Origin: Roseateles_E cavernae
GTDB taxonomy: Bacteria; Pseudomonadota; Gammaproteobacteria; Burkholderiales; Burkholderiaceae_C
Assembly: GCF_040187885.1 (NCBI RefSeq)
Contig: NZ_JBDPLH010000001.1
Coordinates: 62,001 to 126,000 of the forward strand
Reading direction: 5' to 3'
DNA: 64,000 nt
Part shown: positions 1 through 8,513 of the stretch, piece by piece
Position numbering within the stretch: position 1 is the stretch's first letter
How the letters are laid out: each line of letters opens with the position of its first letter
Position numbers and translations under genes: made by a program
Notes under the pieces: model-generated
The model's database searches: none
Told to the model about the DNA's origin: nothing
The model's input: the letters and a program-made list of their open reading frames with translations, nothing else

Positions 1-912
1 ACGATGGAGCCGCGCCACCATCTGCATGGCGGGCTGGACATCGCCGGCCCGGTCGGCGCCGAGGTGCTGGCAATCGCCAATGCCAAGGTCACGAGCCCGC
101 TGGCCAGCTGGGGCTTTGGCGAGCTGGGCGAGGGGCTGGCGCTGGGGCCGCTGGCCTATGTCCATCTGCGGGTCGGCCGCCGCGCCGACGGGCGGCCGCT
201 GGATCCGCAGCGCTTTGTGCCGCTGCGCGACGAGCAGGGCCGGCCCGAGCGCATGCGGCTGCGGCGCGGCACCCGCTTTGAAGCCGGTGAGGTGCTGGGC
301 ACGCTCAACGGCATGGCCCATGTGCATCTGAGCCTGGGCGCGCCCGGCCACCAGGGCAATGCGCTGGCCCTGGGCTTCAAGGACTTCAGCGACCGGCAGC
401 CGCCGCGCATCGTGTCGGTCGAGCTCTTCGATGCGGCCGGCGGCCCGCTGAACGCGCGCGCGGGCGGCGATCTGCTGCTGCCGGCCGACCCGTCCGGCCT
501 CAGCGTGGTGGTCGAGGCCTGGGACCAGGTCGACGGCAACAAGCCGAGCCGGCGCCTGGGCCTGCAAAGCCTGGCCTACCAGCTGCTCGACGAGGCGGGC
601 CGGCCGCTGCCGGGCTTCGAGCCGCCGCGCCGGCAGATCGGTTTCGAGCAACTGCCCCAGGGCGATGTCGACGAGGACCGCATGACCCAGCTCGCCTATG
701 CCGCCGGCAGCGGCGTCACGGTGCACGGCCAGGCCAGCACCCGCTTTCGCTACCAGCTGATGAACCGGGTCGACCAGGGGCGCCTGGCCGAGGGCCGGCT
801 GACCCTGCCGGCGCCGGGCCGCTACCGGCTGCGGGTGCTGGCGCGGGACTGGGCGGGCAATGAGGCGACTCGGGAGCTCAGGCTGCAGCAGGCAGCGCCG
901 CCGCCGCGCTGA
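1..912 (+). CDS. M23 (LytM-type) metallopeptidase-like protein, 5' end outside window
   Basis: The reading frame is open from the first base, so the gene probably begins upstream; the ATG at base 4 is not a convincing start. The first residues carry the M23 zinc signature: HGGLD fits HxxxD, and HVH about 95 residues later fits the HxH motif. Known family members cut peptidoglycan cross-links or are inactive regulators of amidases. The second half (about 180 residues) is a non-catalytic beta-rich region ending in an Ig-like stretch (GRYRLRVLARDWAGN). Its stop overlaps the next start by one base, so the two genes are likely co-transcribed. Export signals cannot be judged because the N terminus is missing. 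Confidence 0.7.
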   Translation, partial: TMEPRHHLHGGLDIAGPVGAEVLAIANAKVTSPLASWGFGELGEGLALGPLAYVHLRVGRRADGRPLDPQRFVPLRDEQGRPERMRLRRGTRFEAGEVLGTLNGMAHVHLSLGAPGHQGNALALGFKDFSDRQPPRIVSVELFDAAGGPLNARAGGDLLLPADPSGLSVVVEAWDQVDGNKPSRRLGLQSLAYQLLDEAGRPLPGFEPPRRQIGFEQLPQGDVDEDRMTQLAYAAGSGVTVHGQASTRFRYQLMNRVDQGRLAEGRLTLPAPGRYRLRVLARDWAGNEATRELRLQQAAPPPR

Positions 913-1487
913 TGGCGTACAAACACGCCATGCCGCTGACACTGAACACCGCCCGACTGCTGCTGCGCCCCTGGCGCGACAGCGACCGCGCGCCCTTTGC
1001 CGCGCTGAATGCCGACCCGGAGGTGATGGAGTTCTTCCCCGCGCTGCAAAGCCCTGAGCAGAGCGATGCCAGCATCGATCTCTGGACGGCCCAGTTCGCC
1101 GAGCGGGGCTGGAGCAACTGGGCGGTGGAACTGCGCGACAGCGGCGCCTTCATCGGCTTCATCGGCCTGAGCGTGCCGCGCCGCCAGCTGCCCTTCTCGC
1201 CCTGCGTGGAGATCGGCTGGCGGCTGGCGCGTGCGCACTGGGGCCAGGGCCTGGCCACCGAAGGCGCATGGGCAGCGCTGGCGGCAGGCTTCGAACAGCT
1301 GGGCCTGAGCGAGATCGTGTCCTTCACCGCGCTGACCAATCTGCGCTCCCGTGCCGTGATGGAGCGCCTGGGCATGCGCAGCGACAGCGCCGAGGATTTC
1401 GACCACCCCGCCCTGCCCGAGGGCCATGGGCTGCGCCGGCATTGCCTGTACCGGCTGACGCGCGAGGATTGGCTAGGACGCCTCTGA
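912..1487 (+). CDS. GNAT family N-acetyltransferase (RimJ/RimL type)
   Basis: A 191-residue protein of usual GNAT length. The N terminus (LNTARLLLRPWRDSD) is typical of RimJ/RimL-like acetyltransferases, and the acetyl-CoA loop is visible as HWGQGLATEG (Q/RxxGxG/A type). A second GNAT hallmark follows: NLRSRAVMERLGMR, the region that packs against the cofactor. The substrate is unknown; relatives acetylate ribosomal-protein N termini, antibiotics or small amines. The ATG at 912 overlaps the upstream stop; an ATG six codons later is also possible. The 3' end overlaps the convergent gene by 15 bases. Confidence 0.85.
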   Translation: MAYKHAMPLTLNTARLLLRPWRDSDRAPFAALNADPEVMEFFPALQSPEQSDASIDLWTAQFAERGWSNWAVELRDSGAFIGFIGLSVPRRQLPFSPCVEIGWRLARAHWGQGLATEGAWAALAAGFEQLGLSEIVSFTALTNLRSRAVMERLGMRSDSAEDFDHPALPEGHGLRRHCLYRLTREDWLGRL

Positions 1488-2066
1488 ACCCAGCTTGCGC
1501 AGCCGCGCCAGCCACTTCTTGCGCGCGGCCTCGCTGAGGCCCTCGACGCTGCCGACCAGGGTCTCGTGTACCGGTGCGATGCCGACAAAGCCGAGGATGT
1601 TGCGCTCCAGCGATTTGAGGCTGTGGGCGCGGAAGTAGTAGCGGTACAGCGCGGCCGGCATGCCCATGGTCACGAGCACACGGGCGGAGCGGCCGGCGAG
1701 GCCCTTCTTGGCCAGCATATTGTTGCCCTCGCTATGGAAGGCAAAGCCCGGCCGCGCCACCTGCTCCAGAAAGCCCTTCAGCAGCGCCGGCATATCGCCC
1801 AGCCAGAGCGGAAACACGATCAGCAGATGCTGGCACCAGGCGATCGCATCCTGGGCCTCTTGCAGGCCGGCCGGCAGCGCGCCCTGCTGCCATTCGGCCT
1901 GGCTGCGCAGCAGCGGGAAGTCCAGCCGCGCCAGCTCGACGCGGCGCAGCTCATGGCCGGCATCGAGCGCACCGGCCGCATAGGCATCGGCCAGCGCATG
2001 GCATAGATGCGGCGCGCTGCCGTCGGGATGGCCCTGGATGATCAGGAGGCGGCTCATGCTGCGCAT
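1473..2066 (-). CDS. NAD(P)H oxidoreductase, flavodoxin-like fold (KefF/MdaB-type)
   Basis: A 197-residue protein starting near SRLLIIQGHPDGS, the flavin-phosphate-binding loop of the DT-diaphorase-like flavodoxin_2 family, followed by IVFPLWLGDMPALLKGFLEQ, the conserved FPLWW-like active-site segment. Relatives reduce quinones with NAD(P)H using FMN or FAD, or act as ancillary subunits of potassium efflux systems. No kef gene lies beside it, so quinone or xenobiotic reduction is the safer reading. Two ATGs (2066 and 2057) are three codons apart with no strong ribosome site to choose between them. It converges on the GNAT gene with a 15-base overlap. Confidence 0.8.
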   Translation of the reverse strand: MRSMSRLLIIQGHPDGSAPHLCHALADAYAAGALDAGHELRRVELARLDFPLLRSQAEWQQGALPAGLQEAQDAIAWCQHLLIVFPLWLGDMPALLKGFLEQVARPGFAFHSEGNNMLAKKGLAGRSARVLVTMGMPAALYRYYFRAHSLKSLERNILGFVGIAPVHETLVGSVEGLSEAARKKWLARLRKLGSEAS

Positions 2067-2102
2067 GCTGAGCCCGCCGGCCTCCGCCGGGCTTGATGTG
2101 GG

Positions 2103-3350
2103 TCAGGGTTTGGCGTGGGGCAGCAGCCGGTGGCCGACCCCGGCGTTCATCGCATTGAGGATGTCGCCATTGTCCTGGCTCAGCTCCCAGGCGAACAGGC
2201 CGGCAAGGCCTGCCTCGAGCGCATAGCGGCCCTTGGCCCGCACCGCGCGCGGGTCGTCGTAGCCGATGAAGAGCTGCCGCTGGGGGTGGTGCAGATTCCA
2301 GGCCTCGGTCACCGGGTCGAAGCGGGCCTTGAAGCCGCGCAGGCCCTGGCCCTTGGGGCCGAGGTAGCGCTGGGCGATCTCGCGGTAGACCACGGCGCCG
2401 TCGGCGCCGGGGAAGGCGGCCTTCTTGGCCGCGCCGGTGGCAGGTCTTGCCACGCCGGCGAAGCCGCGCCCGTACATGGCCACGCCGGCCACCAGCTTGG
2501 ACGCCGGCACGCCGGCCACCACCATATTGCGCACCGAGCGCTGCAGGCTGTCGTCGGCTTCGGGGGCGCTGCTGCGCAGCGTCGTGTGGTTGCCGGCCAC
2601 GGCCGACCAGGCGCCGTAGAAGTCGTAAGTCATCATGAAGACCAGGTCCAGCGAGGTCTGGGCCTGCTTGAAATTGATGCGCTCGACGATGGCGCTGGTG
2701 GTGTTGATCGCGGTCGTCAGCAAATAGGGCCGGCCGGTCTCGGCCGTCAGCGCATCGAGCGCGCGGCGCAGCTCGCTCATCAGATCGGCATAGCCCTGGC
2801 CGTCGGCCGGGCCGCCGAGCTGCACGCCGTTGACCGCGCCATTGCCGCCGGGGTGCTCCCAGTCGATGTCGATGCCGTCAAAGCCCGGGTGCGCGCGCAG
2901 GAAGGCGACGGCCGAAGCGGCGAACACCGCGCGCCGCGCCGCGTCGTTGGCCAGATGGAAGAAGGGATCGGAGCCGCCCCAGCCGCCCACCGAGGCGACG
3001 ACCTTGATATGGGGCTGGCGGACCTTCAGGCGCAGGAAGGCGGTATCGAACTCGCTGTCGATCTTGCCGGTGGCCAGCTCGAAAGCCTGCTTGCCCTCGC
3101 ACTTGGGCGCATCCTGCGTCAGCTGGCCCGGGCCGCAGATGCGCAGAAAGGCATAGAGCAGATGACTCAGGCTGCCGGGCTTGATGGCGTCGACGACGGC
3201 CACCGGCTCCCAGTTCGGCACATAGGCGCCGACCACCTTGGCATCGCTGCCGCGATCCACCGCCAGCGGCCCGGCGCCGAACGGCGGCGGCTCGGCGTGG
3301 GCCAGTGTGGTGCTCAGGAACAGGCCGGTGGCCAGCAGCAGGGAACGCAT
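2103..3350 (-). CDS. Secreted glycoside hydrolase family 18 (chitinase-like)
   Basis: A 415-residue protein with an Sec-type signal (residues 1-19, ending AHA). GH18 hallmarks are both present: SVGG near residue 120 and the catalytic DxxDxDxE motif (D158, D161, D163, E165, within FDGIDIDWEHPGG). E165 would be the proton donor in substrate-assisted hydrolysis of beta-1,4-GlcNAc linkages. The later MMTYDFYGAW segment is the conserved substrate-binding strand of bacterial GH18 chitinases. No separate chitin-binding module is visible, so this is a catalytic-domain-only enzyme of normal size. It probably acts outside the cell on chitin or related glycans. Three 11-base repeats lie just upstream. 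Confidence 0.92.
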   Translation of the reverse strand: MRSLLLATGLFLSTTLAHAEPPPFGAGPLAVDRGSDAKVVGAYVPNWEPVAVVDAIKPGSLSHLLYAFLRICGPGQLTQDAPKCEGKQAFELATGKIDSEFDTAFLRLKVRQPHIKVVASVGGWGGSDPFFHLANDAARRAVFAASAVAFLRAHPGFDGIDIDWEHPGGNGAVNGVQLGGPADGQGYADLMSELRRALDALTAETGRPYLLTTAINTTSAIVERINFKQAQTSLDLVFMMTYDFYGAWSAVAGNHTTLRSSAPEADDSLQRSVRNMVVAGVPASKLVAGVAMYGRGFAGVARPATGAAKKAAFPGADGAVVYREIAQRYLGPKGQGLRGFKARFDPVTEAWNLHHPQRQLFIGYDDPRAVRAKGRYALEAGLAGLFAWELSQDNGDILNAMNAGVGHRLLPHAKP

Positions 3351-3392
3351 CGCTCGGTGTCTCCATCAGGGGCTAGTAGCCCTGAGACTAAC

Positions 3393-3425
3393 ACCAATAT
3401 GATGCCAATTTAATACCAATTAAGG
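3393..3425 (-). promoter_or_regulatory. Three 11-base direct repeats upstream of the chitinase gene
   Basis: On the plus strand the units are ACCAATATGAT, GCCAATTTAAT and ACCAATTAAGG, giving TTGG-containing half-sites on the minus strand every 11 bases, about one helical turn. They lie 43-75 bases before the chitinase ATG. The AT-rich sequence stands out from the surrounding GC-rich DNA. The last unit overlaps the stop codon of the upstream gene. This could be an array of activator half-sites or simply an AT-rich promoter. Confidence 0.4.
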
Positions 3426-4085
3426 CGCCAGCGTGACGCGCAGCTGCAGCTCACGGCTGCTCTGGCTCTCGGCATCGCTGCTGCTGATCACACCGGCCTG
3501 GGGCTGGCGCGTCGCAGCGCCGCTGCGCGCCACCGTCAGCCAGTCGCCCATCGCCACCAGCACGGTCGACAGCAGTTCGCTCTGCGCCCCGCTCTGCTGG
3601 CCGGCACCCAAGGCACGCAGCTCAACCCGCACCGGCTGCTTGCCGCCCGGCCAGGACGGCGTCAGCACAAAACCGCGCTGGCGCTCGGTGGGCAGGCTGT
3701 GGGTCTGGGCATGGATGCGCGGACGCTCCCTCCCACCGCCGCGCAGCTCGACCCCGTAGTCCAGCCATTGCAGCAGCTCGGTCTCGCTGAGCAGCACGCT
3801 GGCCTGGTAGCCATTGAGCACCAGCACGCGCTGGATCTGGCTGCCCTCGGCCTCCTGGCGCCGGGTCGACAGCGTCAGCCCCGGCCGGGGCGAGACCGAG
3901 CCGGCCGTGCCCACCACCACGCCGCCCTGGCGCACGCCGGCCACCGCCGCGCCGCTGACACTGGACTCGGCCCAGCGCAGCTCGACCAGCAGGTTCTGGC
4001 GCGGACCCTCGGCCGCCCGGCCCAGGGCCGGGGCCAGCAGCAAGAGGCCGCAGCCCCGCAGCATCAGGCGTCGTTGATCAATCAT
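3420..4085 (-). CDS. Exported protein of unknown function
   Basis: The start is set at the ATG at 4085 (protein begins MIDQRRLML) because a longer frame would run into the divergent gene. The N terminus has arginines followed by a hydrophobic stretch (GCGLLLLAPALGRA), resembling a signal peptide. The rest of the 221-residue protein is beta-rich and low in Lys. It contains VLVLNGYQASVLLSETELLQW, and ends in a Ser-rich tail, consistent with a secretin-associated or pilus-accessory type protein. I do not recognise the family with confidence. It is followed after 70 bases by the chitinase on the same strand, so co-transcription is possible. Confidence 0.55.
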   Translation of the reverse strand: MIDQRRLMLRGCGLLLLAPALGRAAEGPRQNLLVELRWAESSVSGAAVAGVRQGGVVVGTAGSVSPRPGLTLSTRRQEAEGSQIQRVLVLNGYQASVLLSETELLQWLDYGVELRGGGRERPRIHAQTHSLPTERQRGFVLTPSWPGGKQPVRVELRALGAGQQSGAQSELLSTVLVAMGDWLTVARSGAATRQPQAGVISSSDAESQSSRELQLRVTLAP

Positions 4086-4131
4086 GGGGCTAGCATAGCG
4101 AAGGCTGTCACGGCCGGGTATGGAGAAGTCC

Positions 4132-4440
4132 ATGGCAAAGCTTGTTGCGCTCTACAAGAAGCCGGCCGATGCGGCCGCCTTCGACGCCCACTACCACGCC
4201 ACCCATGTGCCGCTGGCCAAGACCATGGCGGGCTTGCGCCGCTACGAGGTCAGCAGCGGGCCCGTGATGACGCCGCAGGGCGAGTCGCCGCTGCACCTGG
4301 CGGCCATGCTGAGCTTCGATTCGCTGGCGGCCCTCCAGACCGCGATGGCCTCGCCGCAAGGCCAGGCCACCGCCGCCGACCTGGCCAACTTCGCGCATGC
4401 CGGCGTGGACCTCCTGATCTTCGACAGCAAGGAGGTCTGA
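4132..4440 (+). CDS. EthD family protein (dimeric alpha-beta barrel)
   Basis: A 102-residue protein, MAKLVALYKKPADAAAFDAHY, followed by THVPLAKTMAGLRRYEV. This is the standard EthD pattern, in which the conserved HxP segment lines the pocket of a ferredoxin-like dimer. Characterised relatives take part in ether degradation or polyketide chemistry, but most are uncharacterised. The ATG at 4132 is preferred over the one at 4120 because GGAG (4122-4125) lies six bases ahead of it. The gene is divergent from the exported protein, with under 50 bases between starts. Confidence 0.82.
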   Translation: MAKLVALYKKPADAAAFDAHYHATHVPLAKTMAGLRRYEVSSGPVMTPQGESPLHLAAMLSFDSLAALQTAMASPQGQATAADLANFAHAGVDLLIFDSKEV

Positions 4441-4452
4441 GCCGGCGCCGGG

Positions 4453-5265
4453 TCAGCCGGGCCGGCCCAGCATCAACACCGTCGTGTAGGGCACCGCCAC
4501 CCGGCCGTCCCGCGCAAAGCGGGCAAAGAGTTCACGCACCGTCGCTGTGACGACCCGACCCGGCTCGCTGTCGGGCCGGGGCATATAGGAGCGCGAGAAC
4601 ACCAGGCTGATCAGGCCCGACTCGTCCAGCCCATGCTCGTGCGGCCATTGCCATTCGCGCGGCGCGGTGCCAGCGAAGAAGCGTCCGACCTGGCCGCGGT
4701 CCTCGTGCGCCAGCAGGCGCAAGCGGCCCTCGCCGCCATGGCGCTCGAACACCTCCTCATCCAGCGCCCGGTGCAGCGGCTGCTCGCGCTGGCGGTCGTT
4801 CCAGACCAGCGCCACCTGGCCGGCGGGGCTCAGCACCCGCAAGGCCTCGGCCCGGGCGGCCTCGGGCTCGAACCAGTGGAAGGCCTGGGCGGCGGTGATC
4901 AGGTCCAGACTGGCAGCGGCGGCCGGTATCGCCTCGGCCCGGCCTTCGGCGCTGCGGTAGCCGGCTCGCGCACCCAGCAGCGCATCGCAGGCCGCGCGCA
5001 TCGCCGCATTCGGCTCCACCGCCAGCACCTGCCAACCCCGCGCCAGCAGGCCCTGGGTCAGCAGCCCAGTGCCTGCGCCGACATCGGCGACACGGCGCGG
5101 CGTCAGCTCGCGGGCCAGCGTGTCGAACAGGGCCGGCGGATAGTCGGGCCGCGAGGCCTGGTAGTCGGCCACCTTGGCGTCGAACACCGCGCCGACGCCG
5201 CCGCTGGCCGCATACAGGCCGCGCAGCGCGGCGCCGGTGTCTTCCTGATCATGAGCTTTTGTCAT
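4453..5265 (-). CDS. Class I SAM-dependent methyltransferase
   Basis: A 270-residue protein. Motif I (VADVGAGTG, residues 59-67) binds the methionine end of S-adenosylmethionine, the acidic end of strand 2 is VLAVEPN, and LDLITAAQAFHWF is the motif IV/post-I region typical of Methyltransf_11 proteins. The FHWF signature resembles the trans-aconitate/ubiquinone-like methyltransferases acting on small molecules. No substrate can be inferred from the neighbours. It ends 12 bases from the convergent EthD gene and is divergent from the flavin reductase. Confidence 0.85.
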   Translation of the reverse strand: MTKAHDQEDTGAALRGLYAASGGVGAVFDAKVADYQASRPDYPPALFDTLARELTPRRVADVGAGTGLLTQGLLARGWQVLAVEPNAAMRAACDALLGARAGYRSAEGRAEAIPAAAASLDLITAAQAFHWFEPEAARAEALRVLSPAGQVALVWNDRQREQPLHRALDEEVFERHGGEGRLRLLAHEDRGQVGRFFAGTAPREWQWPHEHGLDESGLISLVFSRSYMPRPDSEPGRVVTATVRELFARFARDGRVAVPYTTVLMLGRPG

Positions 5266-5303
5266 GAGCGCGTAGCATAGCCCGCCACCGTCACGATCCC
5301 GAT

Positions 5304-5912
5304 ATGAGCGAACACTTCTACGAACCCCGGCTGGGCCATGGCCTGCCGCATGACCCCTTCAACGCCATCGTCGGCCCGCGCCCGATCGGCTGGATCTCCT
5401 CGCGCGACGCGGCCGGCGTGCTGAACCTGGCGCCCTACAGCTTCTTCAATGCCTTCAACTACACGCCGCCCATCATCGGTTTCGCCAGCACCGGCTGGAA
5501 GGACACGGTGCGCAATATCGAGGCCACCGGCGAGTTCGTGTGGAACCTCGCGACGCGCGAACTGGCCGAGCAGATGAACGCCAGCTGCGCGGCCGTGCCG
5601 CCGGAGGTCGACGAGTTCGCGCTGGCCGGGCTGGCGACGGCGCCTTCACGCATCGTCGGCGTGCCGCGCGTGGCGGCCGCGCTGGTGTCCTTCGAGTGCC
5701 GGCTGAGCCAGCTGATACGGCTGCAGAGCGCGGCAGGCGCGGCGGTCGATACCTGGCTGACCCTGGGCGAGGTGGTGGGCGTGCACATCGCCGAGCAGCT
5801 GCTGGTGGACGGCGTCTACGACACCGCCGCCGCCCGCCCCATCCTGCGCGGCGGCGGCCCGGCCGACTACTTCGAGCTGGGCGAGCGCTTCAAGATGCGC
5901 AGGCCGGCGTAG
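5304..5912 (+). CDS. Flavin reductase family protein (FMN-binding split barrel)
   Basis: A 202-residue protein. The conserved PRPIGWISSRDAAGVLNLAP segment is diagnostic of the flavin reductase-like domain: it binds FMN between strands of a split barrel. YSFFNAFNYTPPIIGF and the later KDTVRNIEATGEFVWNL match the same family. Such enzymes supply reduced flavin to monooxygenases or act as flavoproteins themselves. No partner monooxygenase is adjacent. The last 46 bases overlap the convergent EamA gene. Confidence 0.88.
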   Translation: MSEHFYEPRLGHGLPHDPFNAIVGPRPIGWISSRDAAGVLNLAPYSFFNAFNYTPPIIGFASTGWKDTVRNIEATGEFVWNLATRELAEQMNASCAAVPPEVDEFALAGLATAPSRIVGVPRVAAALVSFECRLSQLIRLQSAAGAAVDTWLTLGEVVGVHIAEQLLVDGVYDTAAARPILRGGGPADYFELGERFKMRRPA

Positions 5913-6781
5913 AGCGAGGGCCACAGCAGGTTCAGCGCCAGCCCGCTCATCACCAGGGCGGCCGCACCCAGCTTCCACAGCGGCAGCGGCTCGCCCAGCA
6001 ACAGGGCCGCGCTGCCGATGCCGAAGACCGGCACCAGCAAGGCCATCGGTACGATAGTTGCGGCCGCATGCCGCGCCAGCAGCCAGCCCCAGACCCCGTA
6101 GCCGAACAAGGTGTTGCCGACCGACTGCCACAGCACGGCGGCCCAGGTGCCCCAGCCCGCCTGCTGCAGCCCCTGCGCGATCGCGGCCGGGCCTTCGACC
6201 AGCAGCGACAGCAGGATCAGCGGCGGCACCGCGAACAAGCTGGTCCAGACCATATAGGCCAGCATATTGACGCGGCCGGCGCGCTTGCCGACGATATTGC
6301 CGCAGGCCCAACTGAAGGCTGCGGCCAGCACCATCAGCACGCCCAGCACCGTGGTGCTGCCGTCGGTATGCGAGGCAATCACCGCGATGCCGCCGGCCGC
6401 TAGCGCCAGGCCCAGCCATTGATAGCCCTGCACCCGCTCCCTGGCCAGGCGCATCGCCAGCAGCAGCGTGAAGAAGACCTGGGTCTGCACCACCAGCGAG
6501 GCCAGGCCCGGCGAGATCTGGGCGCGCATCGCCAGATAGAGCACGCCGAACTGGCCGACGCCGATCAAGAGGCCGTAGGCCGCCAGATTGCGCCAGCCGA
6601 CCTGGGGCCGCGGCAGGAAAAAGATCGCCGGCAGCACCGCAAAGAAAAAGCGCAGCGCCGCGAACAGCAGCGGCGGCAAGGCATTCAGGCCCAGCTTGAT
6701 GACGACGAAGTTGCTGCCCCAGATGGCGACAACGGCCAGCGCAAGCAGGAAATGGCGGACGGGCATCGCGGCATGAGTCAT
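5867..6781 (-). CDS. EamA/DMT family transporter
   Basis: A 304-residue inner-membrane protein with about ten predicted hydrophobic segments arranged as two EamA repeats, roughly residues 8-140 and 145-290. The N-terminal WGSNFVVIKLGL and the repeat-end segments (LGEPLPLWKLGAAALVMSGL) are standard DMT-superfamily features. Close relatives include the cysteine/O-acetylserine exporter EamA, but substrate cannot be read from sequence. The second start option is the ATG five codons in. It overlaps the flavin reductase tail-to-tail and follows the diguanylate cyclase gene on the same strand. Confidence 0.88.
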   Translation of the reverse strand: MTHAAMPVRHFLLALAVVAIWGSNFVVIKLGLNALPPLLFAALRFFFAVLPAIFFLPRPQVGWRNLAAYGLLIGVGQFGVLYLAMRAQISPGLASLVVQTQVFFTLLLAMRLARERVQGYQWLGLALAAGGIAVIASHTDGSTTVLGVLMVLAAAFSWACGNIVGKRAGRVNMLAYMVWTSLFAVPPLILLSLLVEGPAAIAQGLQQAGWGTWAAVLWQSVGNTLFGYGVWGWLLARHAAATIVPMALLVPVFGIGSAALLLGEPLPLWKLGAAALVMSGLALNLLWPSLYAGLRILKRSPSSK

Positions 6782-6795
6782 GGCCGCAGCCTACC

Positions 6796-7893
6796 CTAGC
6801 CCACCTCGACCCGGTTGCGGCCCTGCGCCTTGGCCTCATAGAGCAGCAGGTCGGCCCGCTCCAGCAGCTGGGCCAGCGTCTCGCTGCCACGATACTCGGT
6901 CAGGCCGATCGACACGGTGATGCCCAGGGCCTGGGCGCCGACCGGGATCAGCAGGCTCTCGACCTGCAGGCGCAGGCGCTCGGCGCCGGCCCGGGCGGCC
7001 GGCAGCGCGGTGTCGGTCAGCAGCAGCACGAATTCCTCGCCACCCCAGCGCGCCAGCACATCGGCGCCGCGTATCGCCGCCAGCGCGGCCGGCGCGAAGG
7101 CGCGCAGCACGGTGTCGCCGGCGCTGTGGCCATGGCCGTCGTTGATGCGCTTGAAGTGGTCGAGATCCAGCAGGGCCAGGCAGAAGCCCCGGCCCGAGCG
7201 ACGGCTGCGCAGCAGCTCCTGCTCCAGCAGCTCCTGCATGCGGCGGCGGTTCAGCAGACCGGTCAGCTCGTCGCGGGTGGCCATGGTCTGGATCTTCTCC
7301 AGCGCCAGCTGCAGCTCCTGCTTCTGCACCGCCAGGCGCCGGCGGATCTGGCTGAGCCGCCCGGCCAGCAGCGACACGCTGGGCAGCATGAAGGCCAGCA
7401 TCAGGAAATGGCCGAACTCGACCGCCGGCCGATAGACCTCGGGCCGCCGCATCGCCATCACCAGCATCACCAGGCCCAGCAGCAGCAAGGCATAGAGGCT
7501 GAGCCACAAGGCGCTGCGTGCGCGCAGCTGGAACATGCCGAACATCAGGATCACGGCCAGGATGGGGAAGATCGCGCCGCGCACCGGGCCGGCCAGCGCA
7601 TAGCCGGCGGCGGCGCTGCTGATCGCGTAAAGCATCTGCGGCACCGTCAGCGCCGGGTCCGGCAGGCGGCGCGACCAGCCGCTGCGTATCAGCAGGTAGA
7701 AGCCGATCAGCCCACCCAGCGACAGCAGGTTCCACCAGAACACCGGCGCCGCCGGCGCCTTCGCGACCCAGACCGCGTACTGCATCACCAGCACGCTCAA
7801 ACCCATCAGCAGCAGCGCCAGCCCGGCCTGGGCCAGGCGCAGCCGCTGGGTGGGGTCGGTCGTCAGCAGCCAGTCAGCCAGGCGTTTGTGCAT
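6796..7893 (-). CDS. Membrane-bound diguanylate cyclase (GGDEF)
   Basis: A 365-residue protein: about six hydrophobic segments in residues 20-185, a short coiled-coil-like linker (QKQELQLALEKIQTMATRDELTGL), then a GGDEF domain. The active-site loop is WGGEEF, a functional variant, and an RxxD inhibitory site (RGAD) sits five residues before it. Both catalysis of cyclic di-GMP synthesis and product inhibition are therefore expected. The membrane part resembles the MHYT-less 6-TM sensor type but its ligand is unknown. It lies 15 bases upstream of the EamA gene on the same strand. Confidence 0.93.
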   Translation of the reverse strand: MHKRLADWLLTTDPTQRLRLAQAGLALLLMGLSVLVMQYAVWVAKAPAAPVFWWNLLSLGGLIGFYLLIRSGWSRRLPDPALTVPQMLYAISSAAAGYALAGPVRGAIFPILAVILMFGMFQLRARSALWLSLYALLLLGLVMLVMAMRRPEVYRPAVEFGHFLMLAFMLPSVSLLAGRLSQIRRRLAVQKQELQLALEKIQTMATRDELTGLLNRRRMQELLEQELLRSRRSGRGFCLALLDLDHFKRINDGHGHSAGDTVLRAFAPAALAAIRGADVLARWGGEEFVLLLTDTALPAARAGAERLRLQVESLLIPVGAQALGITVSIGLTEYRGSETLAQLLERADLLLYEAKAQGRNRVEVG

Positions 7894-7909
7894 GGGCGGC
7901 GAGCCTAAC

Positions 7910-8491
7910 TCAAGCGCCCGTCTTTACACCGGCACGATTGCTCAAGGATTGCAAATGCGTCAGCGGCATCGCCGCGCCGGCCTTGACCTCGCCCAGCGAG
8001 AAGCTGGTGTGGATGTCCTTCACATTGGGCAGGTTCAGCAAGGTGTCGATCGAGAAGCGCGAGAAGGCGTCCAGATCGGTGGCCATCACCTGCAGCTCGA
8101 AGGTGCCGGCGCCCGAGATGTAGTGGCAGGCCACGACCTCGGGCAGCGCACGGATCGCGGCCTCCAGCTCGCGGGTGACGCTGCCGGCGCTGCGCTCGGT
8201 ATCCACCCGCACAAAGGCCAGCACGCCCAGGCCGACCTTGCGGCGATCAATCTCGGCGCGGTAGCCGGTGATATAGCCCCGGTCCTCCAGCCAGCGCACA
8301 CGCCGCCAGGTTGGTGCGGCCGACAGGCCGATGCGCGCGGCCAGCTCGGCGTTCGAGAGGCGCGCGTCGCGCTGCAGCTCCACCAGGATGGCGATGTGAT
8401 ACCGGTCCAGGCCCTCGCCCGGCTCCGCATCGCCGTCAGCCTCGGAGTTCTTTCTAATGGTTTGCCCTGATAAGGGCTTTCTGGAAGCCAA
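7910..8491 (-). CDS. Lrp/AsnC family transcriptional regulator
   Basis: A 193-residue protein with an N-terminal AsnC-type helix-turn-helix (LDRYHIAILVELQRDARLSN, then LAARIGLSAAPTWRRVRWLE) and a C-terminal RAM ligand-binding domain (from about residue 95; VVACHYISGAGTFELQVMA). The start is a TTG at 8491, preceded by GAGGA (8498-8502) at a six-base spacing. No in-frame ATG lies before the HTH. The N-terminal extension of about 28 residues is longer than usual for the family. It is divergent from the indolepyruvate ferredoxin oxidoreductase, which it probably regulates in response to an amino acid. Confidence 0.85.
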   Translation of the reverse strand: MASRKPLSGQTIRKNSEADGDAEPGEGLDRYHIAILVELQRDARLSNAELAARIGLSAAPTWRRVRWLEDRGYITGYRAEIDRRKVGLGVLAFVRVDTERSAGSVTRELEAAIRALPEVVACHYISGAGTFELQVMATDLDAFSRFSIDTLLNLPNVKDIHTSFSLGEVKAGAAMPLTHLQSLSNRAGVKTGA

Positions 8492-8513
8492 ACCAAATCC
8501 TCAATGTAGATCT

